In this document: piece after piece, positions 11,928 to 22,164 of the stretch | How the letters are laid out: every line of letters begins with the position of its first letter | Position numbering within the stretch: the stretch's first letter is position 1 | Source of the DNA: Margaritispora aquatica | Taxonomy: Eukaryota > Ascomycota > Leotiomycetes > Helotiales > Discinellaceae | DNA length: 64,000 nucleotides | Reading direction: 5' to 3' | Assembly (NCBI GenBank): GCA_007644065.1 | Contig: VJWN01000005.1 | Location: 434,001 to 498,000 of the forward strand | The notes under the pieces: generated by a model | Told to the model about the DNA's origin: nothing | The model's database searches: none | What the model saw: only the letters and a program-made list of their open reading frames with translations | Position numbers and translations under genes: made by a program

Positions 11928-12334
11928 TATTGCGGAGTATACAGAATCAATGCTGTTTTTCAGATGTGAAGCTCAAGAGCTACATGTGTGTCCTCGAACA
12001 CAACAAGGTGATTGCATAATCTACAGAAGAATTCAAAACTTTGACACTAAAGAGCGAGCCTTGTCTATGAGACTTCATATTTCCACAGCGATGGGGGCTC
12101 CATCGATTTGTGCTGCATTTGTAGTGACTTCCCCAGCCTTATTCTCTTTCAGCTCGTGGCAGGAAAATCAGCCTCACTTGAAGCGCCGATGCAGGACAGC
12201 GTGCAGTCACACGCACATGATATTTCTTTTTCCCATCGCCATATCAAGAAGGGCTCATACTTTTAGCTGGACTGCCTATCGAATCCTTAGTAGCCTCAAG
12301 ATTATCCATCTGAGCGGTAGAAGGACTCGACAAT

Positions 12335-12877
12335 ATGAACTCTCTCTTCGCACTTACGAAGAGGGGGAACCGAGCTTCGACCCATATCAGTGATACAGAT
12401 AGCCAATTTGACTCTGATAGAAACACAATCAGCACCAGGTCTGGTGTGAGCAGTTTATTTCAACGTATAAACAACAATTTCTCTCCACGAGATTCGATAT
12501 CGTCGCACACGTCAATATCTGAAGATCCATCTTCCTCTATCCGCGGATTGCCACCGACTGCAAGCACTCGTGATAACGCACGATTATCGCGTGAGATCGC
12601 TTCTGTATGCCACATGCTCCGGGATATGTATTCCTTGGACTTGAAAATATTTGGAGCCGAAGGTTGCAGGCTTGAGGACGAGGAGAAGCGAAAGGCAATG
12701 ATCGCGGATGCCAATATCCTTTTCCAGACAGTTCGCTTCACTATCGATGATTGGGATGCTGAAGAAAGACGACAAATCTGGACGGAGGAGGAACTAGAGA
12801 TGGTGCACAGAATTCGCAATGAAGCGTACAAACTTGATCCAAGCACAAATCGCAGGCGTAGAGGAGATTCCAGGTAG
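12335..12877 (+). CDS. Hypothetical 180-aa protein, disordered N-terminus and helical C-terminus
   Basis: Single exon. The first 70 residues are Ser/Thr/Asp-rich and look disordered. Residues 80-165 are predicted helical and highly charged (REIASVCHMLRDMYSLDLK, then an Asp/Glu/Trp-rich stretch), and the end is basic (NRRRRGDSR). I do not recognise the family. It diverges from the collagen-like gene, whose best start lies 408 bp away, so the two could share a promoter. It has no signal peptide. The length of open frame and ordered helical composition favour a real gene, but no homology supports it. Confidence 0.55.
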   Translation: MNSLFALTKRGNRASTHISDTDSQFDSDRNTISTRSGVSSLFQRINNNFSPRDSISSHTSISEDPSSSIRGLPPTASTRDNARLSREIASVCHMLRDMYSLDLKIFGAEGCRLEDEEKRKAMIADANILFQTVRFTIDDWDAEERRQIWTEEELEMVHRIRNEAYKLDPSTNRRRRGDSR

Positions 12878-13150
12878 TGTAGAGCACAGGATACATCAAG
12901 AGGATAAACTCTCATAACGAGTTGAGAGAATGGTTTGGGCATATGGGTATAGTGAATAGGCTGCAGGATCTCGTCATGAGAATTTGAGGGAACTGGGGTT
13001 GAAACAAGGTTATATTATGCTTGTTTGGTCCCGCAATTTATGACACGCTAGCTTAAAATTTGTAGCAAACATCAAGACTTTGCTGCAATTCTTGAATTAT
13101 GTTATTTTATATTTATAAAAGACGGCGATAAATGTCTTATGTCAATCGCT

Positions 13151-14719
13151 TCAAGCTGGATATATCTCGCAAGGCACTAGAGTCCTCTTCGATATCAAAT
13201 CCGTACGACCATCGCCGACCTTCTGCAAGCCAGGAAGGGTGACGAGACTGACCAAATGCTTTGCTCCTCTATTACAATCTCCGTCCTCACAGTCAAAGAA
13301 GTCCTCCCCGATCTGAATCTCTGTACCGTGTTCTGGCATCGAAAGCTGCAATCGTGCTGAGTTCACGCCAAACTGCAAAGCTAGGTCTCGAGCTTGTACC
13401 ACAATCTGCTGGACCTGTTCTCGCAACAAGTTTTCTTCGTCCGTATTACTGTGAGCCACGGCACCAGACAGATTAGCTATCTCATTCAAGGTGCTAGAGA
13501 TGCGACTGGTAGCTTGATCAACATTTCTCATGATCATTGTCGAAACGGGGCTTTGCGCATCTGAAGCATACGCCAGAGCATCATTGATGCATTGGAATGT
13601 TGCCATCCTCCATTGGTTATTAAATCTACCTTGGCGGAAAAACTCAAGGACTTGGTTCCGAGGAGTTTCTATGGAAGGTTAATAAAGCGTAACTTTATGT
13701 TACCAGACGGCTAGTCACTTACTCTCCTTTGACTTTTTCCCAAGCAGTTCCACCCATGCAACCATTGTGGTTGTCAATGTCTTTTGTGACTCCTCATCAC
13801 CAAAGACACCAAACCCGAATGGGGCATTAAAGAATTGCTCATACAATATGGTCCATAGCATGTTTTGAAGGAGAAAATAGGTGCTGGATCTCTTCGTTTT
13901 TGCAAGAAAGCCAGTTGGGTCTAGATGTTTGTCTAGTTGTGATCCAGGAGGAAGTCGATATTCTTTTTTTTGGGGAGACACAAGCGAGTTGATCGCGTTT
14001 TGGAGCTTTTGGAATTTGACTTTCAACTTATCATCCGTCCAACCGAGATTGTCATCTTGATTCACGAGCAGCTGTCCAACGAGCTTTTTGACCTCTCGGC
14101 CATGTATGTCTTTCTCCTTCTCACTCACAGTTGTAAACTGATTCTTCACCTTGTCGACTTCCTCTCGATGCTTCTGTTGCACAACAGCACTGTTTATCTC
14201 AACCTCGCTCATCTTAAATTGGGCGGTAGCGAGATCTCTTTGCAGTGAGACGATTCGAATCTCTGCTTTCGAGAGGTCGTCCTGAAGTTTGTTCTGTATT
14301 GTTCTGTTGCGATCTTCGAATGCTTTGGATCTCTTCCGCTCGTTGCTAAACCTTTGCTCCAAGTCCGAGATTTGACTAAGTAGTCGCTGTCGTTCGTTCT
14401 CATGTTTTCCTTCTGCCTCCAATCTTTGACTACGAAATTGATTTCTTTCAATCTCAAACTTCTTCTCCACATCCAATCTTTGGTTTTGCAGCTTCGTTCT
14501 TTCATTGCTGAATTTCCCTTCAATCCCGTTGAGTTCCCTCTGCAGCTTGTTTCGCTCGCTCAGCACTGCTTCACCCCAGGCAAACAGCTTTCCCAATATA
14601 TCACCAGTCCACCAGCTTGGTGTGGCTCCAACTCTATTGAGAAAATGCTTGATATTGGCATCATAGAGGTCAGTCCCCTCCAACTTCTGGGGCTCCTTCT
14701 TTCGTGGCAAGAAACTCAT
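13151..14719 (-). CDS. Coiled-coil protein of unknown function
   Basis: Two exons: 14719-13723 and 13668-13151, with a 54-nt intron (GTAAGT...TAG) whose phases join to give KSKEKTPRNQVLEFF; 504 aa. A short N-terminal globular part contains PSWWTGDILGKLFAWGEA. It is followed by a long heptad-rich coiled coil from about residue 45 to 220, made of repeated E/K/R/Q units of the SNERxxLxxQRLxxE type, which suggest internal duplication. The rest is a mixed alpha domain with a Cys-containing acidic segment (FFDCEDGDC) near the end. No family is recognised. It lies between the small helical gene and the Hsp70-like gene and diverges from the latter over about 710 bp. Confidence 0.75.
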
Positions 14720-15431
14720 TACGAAGTTAGTTAAAATTCAAGCAAGACTAATTGTGAGATGTGAATACTATGTGTGGTAACAAGGCTCTGATCTTGTGGA
14801 ATCGAGGACAAGTGTGCCGCGTGGCGTACAGCTGATTTTTGGCTGGTTAAGAGAGCCTTGTCAGGCGCCCTACCCCCCACATCTGCATGAGAAATGGTAC
14901 TCACCACCCACTTCATTTACTGCCAATTAATTGGCCATGACTTAGGAGGTTCGAGGCTGTCGAATTATGTCTCGATTGAGCTTCGATTTGCCAAACCTTG
15001 CAAGTCAGGCAACTGAACAATTCTATTTCTCAATTTCTTGGACTTAAGAGTACAACGGAACACTCATATTCTACTCATGTATTGAGAAAACCCCAACTTC
15101 ATTGTGCTCAATACTTCCAGGTGTAGATTCACCTTTGACACAATTAACCCCGCCCCAGGTCGAGGATAACACCGCTAGACACCACAAAAATATCGATAGA
15201 TAACTGACCTCAGTTGAGGGTATGCGTCAGGAATAGAAGATGCCACCGCTTGCATCAAAAGCGAAGAAACTAGCGAAAGCTTTCTCTGAACCTCGCATAG
15301 GTCGGTTATCTCTCTTCGTGCTAACTCAATAACTGGAGACGTACTACGGCACTCGTGAGATGCACAACGGAGGGCGTCGAGGCATATGTCTTGAGCCCCT
15401 ACTGGGGATCGTTTAAGTGATTTGTATACTG
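14720..15431. other. Divergent promoter region of the coiled-coil and Hsp70-like genes
   Basis: A 712-bp head-to-head spacer. A 100-codon minus-strand frame (15477-15175) overlaps the first exon of the Hsp70-like gene and is more likely chance. No TATA box is obvious. Confidence 0.45.
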
Positions 15432-17782
15432 ATGTCTTGTTTACGATTAGTGCTTGCGATCGACTATGGAACGACATTCACAGGTATGATCGTTCAGTTG
15501 AATCAAGTACACGTTCTAAATTACCACGAGGTCTAGCATGGATGCAGAATGATGGTGCAACGACACCCGAGTTATCTCATCTTAACCTCTTCGTCAACTG
15601 GCCAGAGAAAAATGACGTCAAAAGAAATGAAGCTAAAGTGCCATCGGAAGTCACATATTCAATCACGACAGATCTAGCGGGTGATCAAGAGTATCGACAA
15701 TGGGGATTCTCGATTGAAAATGGACCATTCACTAAGGTACTCCGGTGGACTAAATTGGACCTCGTCACCAACACTTCGCCGCTAAGACAGCTTGAAAAAC
15801 TTGAAGAATTGATCAAAGGACTCGCCCAGATGAACGCTCTTTACGCGCAGAGCGACAAAACAAACGATGTGCCTCGTCATTTAGCTAGGTAAGTCCTTGG
15901 AAATCTTCATTACGTTGTAGTTTTATCGATTTCTATCTGACAACCACTAAAATCCATCTCAGGACGACCAAAGATGTCATAGAATTCTATTTAAGCCATG
16001 TCGCAGAGGAGTGGGTAAGATTTGTGATAGCACAGGCGAAGTTTGTCCTTGATGAAGTACCTGTTGATATCGTCGTCACACATCCAGCAATGTGGCCAGA
16101 TTCAGCAAGGAGCACGTTGGTTAGAGCTGTCAGTGGAGCTTTTAATAAGGTCAGATTACCTACACGTCGGCACATATATGTGAAATCTGAACCAGAAGCA
16201 TGTACTCTCTTCGTCATTCAGAATATCATCAAGAAGTCGCCAGGTCAGCTGCGAACGGTGAGTTGGGAATGTCGGTGTGAGATTTGAATCATTCTAATCT
16301 AAACAGGGAAACTGCTTTACATTATGTGATGCCGGTGGAGGAACTGTGGTAAGTAATAATTTCCATTTTGTGGTTATAGAGTTGTGGTACCGCTCTCGAG
16401 GTATCAAACATCTAATTAACAGTTCTAACATCAAATACCAAAATTTCAGGATCTCGTCTCATATTACCTTGCAAGTCTCGCACCATTACAATTGATCAAA
16501 GTCAGTGATGTTACAGGTGAGCTTTATCCAATTACTGAGATTAAACTATGCTAACGGAGAATCTCAGGGGATACGATCGGCGCAACCTCTGTTGATCGAG
16601 CATTTCTGAAATGGCTTGGGACGAAAGTCAGCAATTTAGACATTCACCCTGGCGAGTATGGAAAAGGAGGGCAGTATGTTTTGAATCCTCGGGTAAGCTT
16701 GCTATTAAGGCGATTTGAAGGCTTCAAGAAAAGTTTTACTGGGAAGGAATCTTTTGAGTTGAATCTCACTCGAGATGCAATTCTCATTTCACCGGAAGAT
16801 GACAACGAAACGCGCTCTCTACATATATCTTCGTAAGAATCAAGCTTAAATCTAGAATGGGCATCGCTAATGTCAACAGCGATCAAATGAAACTCATGTT
16901 TGAAGAGAGCGTTGAAGGTGTGAAATTGTTGATATTACAGCAAAAAACTCAAGTTGAGGAAGCATTTATGAACAAAATAAGATGCAAAATCTCTGACATT
17001 TTTCTTGCGGGTGGTTTTGCCGAAAGTCCTTATCTTTATGATGAGGTGAACAAAACGGCAAGGAAACATGGCTCGATCCGGGTACAGAGAGCCGATGACT
17101 GGCAAGTTCTCGCACAATGAATATGAACTATCCTGACATCAAGTACAGCTGGAGCAGTGTTGTCAAAGGGGCAGTGCTTGCTGGCATGGGGTTTGGAGCC
17201 CCACCTCCTCCCAGGATTGGCAGCTGTCCTCGTCGCTACGGCTTTTTGCTCATCTCATCCTCTGAGCAAGACGAGGGTTCGTGGTCAATTGATCCACTTG
17301 ATGAGAATGCGATTTTACCAAATCCTTTCTCGTCGGATAAACTCATCTGGCTGGTTGATGAGGGTGAGGTCATCTTTGCGGACAGCGAGCTTCAGAAAAC
17401 GGTTAAGCTTCGCTTCAGATGCCAGAAACGTGTTGATAGCTCAATGATCATGTTCGTTGCGAATTCTTCCAACTCAATGCCTGCACAGGTGTCGGAGTTA
17501 AATAGACCAGGTGAGTGGGGGTTTCTAGCTACTCTGAACGTCATTATGCAGATGCTTGATAATAACTAATAACTAGATCATGCACGGGAAACTGAAACTG
17601 CATACATTGCGGTGCGGCTAGACAGTATATTGCAGAGCGATTACAGTAGTTGGAGGGCTAGTAAGCGAAAGCCGGGGATATTTGAACTTTTGTTTGACCT
17701 GGTCTTGACAGTGACTTCTGTTGTCACAGTTGATATCAAGCTTAAAGGTCGGGTGGTGGGTACTCATTCAATGGCCTTATGA
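15432..17782 (+). CDS. Hsp70-like (HSPA12-type) ATPase-fold protein
   Basis: Nine exons close in phase: 15432-15483, 15531-15888, 15963-16257, 16307-16348, 16450-16516, 16568-16832, 16880-17101, 17149-17510 and 17577-17782, giving 622 aa. The 52-nt first exon carries the phosphate-1 loop IDYGTTFTG (D11). DAGGGTVD (243-250) is phosphate-2, and LAGGFAES (402-409) is the adenosine motif. Phase is held only if the intron at 17102-17148 is a GC-AG intron (GCAAGT...CAG). There is no canonical Hsp70 substrate-binding domain; the C-terminus is a short beta-rich region. Such divergent Hsp70-like proteins are expanded in filamentous fungi and most are uncharacterised. ATP binding is likely, chaperone activity is not established. 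It is co-oriented with the pseudokinase gene 580 bp downstream. Confidence 0.85.
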
Positions 17783-18364
17783 TACCCATTTGGTGTTGTT
17801 CTATTTAATGAAGACGTCTGGATTTCTCTAATAGATGCCTCAATAATTTCGCTGCCAGTTTGGTTAAACAGTTTTATTGTTGTAACTTCTTGGCTATTTA
17901 GTCGATCCGCGTTAATGCTGTATTGTCATTTGAGATTTTCAGCATCCTGCATAGCCTGATTCAGTTCCTTCTCAAACTATGTTCGACGGCTAAGCCTAGA
18001 TAATATTATTCTTCTCAAATGAGAAACCCAAAGGATTTGGCAGCCAGGCTGTGTGCTAAAATGGTTGATGTTTCCGGCTTTGGGCCTGACTGGACTGGCA
18101 GCCAATGAATCTCATTGGCTTTGAATGAGACACAGAACAGCCATTTCCAGCCTCCAAAACTTGCCTGTGATGAGGGGTTGCCAGCACATCTACACAAGCC
18201 AGAATACGTGGGGGCGAGGCAGAATGCCTGCCAGAGACGCTAGGTTAAATCGAGTCTTTGAGAGGGGAAGAATCTCAGCTTCATCGGTCACTCAACTTCA
18301 CGGGATCACTTGATCACTACCTAAAATTTCTCGAACATGTCGCAAGTATCTCAGCATCGATGAC
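17783..18364. other. Upstream region of the pseudokinase gene
   Basis: 582 bp between two co-oriented genes. It presumably holds the Hsp70-like 3' UTR and the next promoter. No other gene is seen. Confidence 0.5.
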
Positions 18365-21011
18365 ATGGCCGATCCAATATCACTCTCTTTTGGTATCTCT
18401 TCTACTTTACAGGTTATCGCTTCGACGACCATAGCTGTGTACAAATTTGTTCAGATATGTCGTGAGGCTCGGGGTGATATATTGGGAGTCAATCAAGAGC
18501 TCACGGCTTTGAAGCAGATTCTAGAATGGCTAAATAATGACACGGATGGAAGTCAAGCGGCGCTGATTCCTGAGTCGCTGACAACTCAGATCTTGCCGAT
18601 TATAAGTCGGTGCAACCTAACACTAGATAAGATCGTCACCATACTCGAGAGGTACTCGGGTGGAACTGGGCCTATAAGATGGGCGATAGATGGGAAGGTG
18701 AAGATTAGTAGCCTGCAAGTAGAACTTGCATCGTACAGAGATGCCCTGAACTTGGCACTCGTTACGGTTGACATGTAAGTTTTCTAGGAGAAGATATTTT
18801 GGTATACACAGAGCTGATGTTGTCCAGAATTCTAACGAGAGACATCAAAGATGATACTGCGGTAATAAGAGACGATACCGCGATCTTGAAACTTGGCCAA
18901 GAGGAAATTTTGGCAAGAGTTGATGAGCTCAAAGCAGAGCTTATGCGAAATATCCATCTTAGTGATCCTATCATCCAGCGATATCGAAGTGAAGCTGTAG
19001 CGCCCCTTCAATCTCCGGAGCCATTGATCCTTGTGGAAGCAGAAGTCGAATGTGTGACTTCTGAGAGCACACCGCATTCCGAGAGCACAGAAGCAGCTGG
19101 CGAGCTTGTTATCCGAGAAAATGAAACTCAAGCTAGCACCATGCCTCTACCACGCCAACAAGCGGAAGCAATTGTGGATTCATTTGCGATTCTATCAACT
19201 TCGGTAGAGAGTACCACAATGGCAATACCAGTTGAAAGACCAGGCTCTCCCATCCTGTCATTGTATGACCTAGAAATCTCTCCAGTGATTTCAACACAGC
19301 GAAGACTGTCGTCAGTTAGTATTGTGGAGCAACCAGAGCAGGAAGATCATCTAGACATGTATTCTTCTTCGCTCATTTCAAGCGATGAAGCATATCGAGA
19401 AGTATCGTCATCCAGTGCTATTAACACGACAAAGCCAACATCAGTTCGAAATTCCCAACCATCCATCAACCCACACAATTTTGTAAATTCACGGCGAAAT
19501 CTAGGTCGGTCTCTAGACCCAGAAGTGGCGAGTACTACTATGTCCCTCTCTTTATCAAGTGTTGGAGGAACTTCGATTGTGACGAGTGCCTCGAGAATCA
19601 AATCAAACATTATACATTCCCCTTCATCCGGCGATTGGCACTTGGGAGATACCATCGGAGTGAATAAGAATGGCAAGGTCAGGAATGTGAGGAATAAAGC
19701 CAAGGGTATCACAGTCAGTCTTTTGACAGCCTCAAACCTTTGACCTAGTCTAACATTGTGCTTCAGGCTGTGTGCAAGATAATCCCAAGAATCACTGACG
19801 AAGCAACGCCAAAACACAAGATTGTTCGCATAGCTAGTATGTCGACCAAAATCCTGCTTCTAGACCACCCATTCATCTGTCAGCACTTGGAAGTCTTCCA
19901 AACAAAAAATAACTGCTACCTGCTTCTTGAAAACATCAAAGGATGCACCCTATCAGACTACCTCGCTTGCCATGGGAGGCTCAAAGAGCAGCAAGCTCGA
20001 AAGTTTGGGAGGCAGATACTTAGTGCTCTAAGCTACTGTCATCAGCACAGTATAATTCATGCTAATCTCAGACCGGACCAGCTTCTTATAAGAAAAAATG
20101 GAGACTTGGCTTTGAAAGGGTTTGTGTACAATAATATCTTTTCGCCGAAAGGATATTTCATGTCGTCTCCTGCGCAACGGTACTACTCGGCGCCCGAATT
20201 ATTGAGGGATAGGAGCTTTGTTGGACCAGAGGTGGATGTGTGGAGTTTTGTGAGTTCCTAGATCTGACTCCGAAGCCCAAGACATGAGATTAATCTTAAG
20301 CAGGGCATCATCCAATACCAAATGATATGCGGCACGGTTCCTTTCCAAGCTGAGAGCGTACCCCAACTCCTGGCGACAATCATGAAAGCCGAAGTAGCAT
20401 ACAAGCAAGACGTCGGCCCAAGTGAGTCGCTTCCATTGTCACCCATCTAAAAGCCGCCACTAACGTAATTTGCAGGCTTTAAACAGCTCATCTCCCACAC
20501 CCTAGGGCACGATCCCAAATACAGAGCCAATATCCAAAAACTAGCCCATCATCCATGGATGCTCAAAGGCTATCCCACCGCCGCATCCGCGCACATTCCC
20601 CTCCGCGAGCCTCTCAAGCTCCCACTGGATAACACAGTCATATCGAGAATGCTCGGCACGACTTCCAAGTCCTTCGAGAGCATCAAAGCCCAGCTAGAAC
20701 AAGTCATCACCTCAGACGCCTACCAACAAAGCACAGCGCGATCGAATCGTGAAAAGGCATTACCGCCGAGTGAGCCCCCAGGTGATGTTGGCCCGTCGGG
20801 CATTAAGCGCATCATGAGTTTGTATAAGAAGCCGAAAATGAGCGTGGAGGTCACTGAGCTCGATGGCTTTGGGCTCGCTAAGATGGGTTGTGAAGGCGGT
20901 GCGGTGGGGTTCGCGGAGCAGGGAGGGCCAGTGGATCCGTTGGTGGTGTTGTATTATCTTGCGAGGGAGAGATGTGGTAAGGAGCAGAGTGGAATGAGTG
21001 GATATGCGTAG
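18365..21011 (+). CDS. HeLo-like N-terminal domain fused to a KIN1-type pseudokinase
   Basis: Five exons close in phase: 18365-18774, 18828-19713, 19767-20249, 20304-20421 and 20476-21011; 810 aa. Residues 1-140 (MADPISLSFGISSTLQVIA, ending LNLALVTVDM) match the helical N-terminal domain of fungal STAND proteins and HeLo-like proteins. A helical connector and a long Ser-rich linker follow. From GDWHLGDTIG (about 406) the sequence follows the KIN1/KIN2 (MARK/Par-1) kinase family: AVCKIIPR (K436 kept), KEQQARKFGRQILSAL, YYSAPELL, GPEVDVWSFG, HHPWMLKGY. The catalytic Asp is lost, as the HRDLKxEN motif reads HANLRPDQ (530-537). DFG reads KGF (549-551), and the glycine loop lacks its second Gly. 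It is therefore predicted to be a pseudokinase. The domain order parallels MLKL, so a membrane-acting cell death role is a hypothesis. Confidence 0.85.
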
Positions 21012-22164
21012 TTTGAGGCAAATATACCATGAATTTAGCTGCATGAAGAACCCACATTTTAAATATTTGGCAGAGTAGCCCTTTGTATCATTCCTTTGCC
21101 AGTAGAAAGTGATACGGCCCGTGTTCCACGTCGGTTCCTCCGAGCCTGCTTATACCCTCTTGAATTCGTAATCTTGACCTTACACATCCATCTCGCTCGA
21201 GTTGTTTTCAGAGGGAAGATGCTGCTTAAGCAAACACATTGAGAATCCTAGCAATTACTCACATCACAGTGAACGAGTGTCCCTTAAATTGAGGTCTTCA
21301 AGTTGAGATGGTTTAAAGTGCATTTTTATCACAGACAAGCATAACATCACTTACTAAAATAACGAATTCGCGAATCGTCTCGTCTTTTTACGAATAGACT
21401 ATGCAGTTGAAGAATACCCGTCCATTCACGAACTGCCTAGTCTATTCACGAAATAACGATATTCCTAGGGGGACCGGAACACGTATCGTCGTTCATCAAT
21501 GATTGCGGAATAAAAAACCACCATCATCACACGAAAAGTTCCAAGTATTTCAATTTGGAACCGCTTGCCTACGTGTTGGATAATCCGTAATGGGTTGAGG
21601 TATTCTACTTCCTACACGGTTTTGTCATCCTCCACCACCTCCTCCTCCTGGTCACTTCTCAAGCCTGGCGTTAATTTCGACGTTTATAGGTTATGAGCCT
21701 GAATGGCTACCAAAGTAGATACAGTGTAGTAGGATGCGTATCTCATGTACTGACCCCCTTCCGCTTCTGATAAGTTTAGTATTCTTAGTCATACGTTGGG
21801 CGATTTTCGTAATTCTCGAAAATGTGATTCGCTCCATATACAGGTTGAGCAGGTTGAGTATCAAGATGAAAGTTTGCGTAGAGCGTTTAATTATGAAGCA
21901 AATGGATCATGTCGTCAAATGGATACGGATCATTGGATGTTTACGTCTGTACTATTTCATGAGCTGCGGTGGTCGAGGAGAGTGACTGGTCACATTAACC
22001 ACAGTGATCTGAAATGGACTATGCTCGCTTGAACGACAATATATCATCAATTCAACAGAGTGGTATCTAATCTAAATCTAACATCATAATCATATCATTA
22101 CTCACTCCCGTCCCTTCCCAGCACCAACCATCGCCCATTAGACCGCACGAGATGTTCTCAAAAC
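21012..22164. other. Convergent intergenic region with a small inverted repeat
   Basis: About 1.15 kb between the pseudokinase gene and the transporter gene. It contains the inverted repeat at 21392-21447 and a short CTCCTC-rich stretch near 21640. Short plus-strand frames at 21734-22032 have no recognisable content. Confidence 0.5.
21392..21447. repeat. Imperfect inverted repeat, 17-bp arms
   Basis: GAATAGACTATGCAGTT (21392-21408) pairs with 21431-21447 at 16 of 17 positions around a 22-bp loop. Related TTCRCGAA motifs flank it (near 21369, 21425 and 21445). It could be a hairpin or a fragment of a mobile element; no target-site duplication was found. Confidence 0.6.

Noticed and set aside
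12244..12309. Possible extra 5' exon of the collagen-like gene (MDNLEATKDSIGSPAK)
   Set aside because: It has a GTATGA donor, but no path to the exon at 11927 keeps the phase, and its ATG lies 26 bp from the divergent gene start. Kept only as an alternative.
11860..12393. 177-codon plus-strand frame between the collagen-like and small helical genes
   Set aside because: Overlaps the first exon of the collagen-like gene and the start of the 180-aa gene in another frame. No family features.
15175..15477. 100-codon helical minus-strand frame upstream of the Hsp70-like gene
   Set aside because: Overlaps the first Hsp70-like exon on the other strand and shows no recognisable motif. Chance is more likely.
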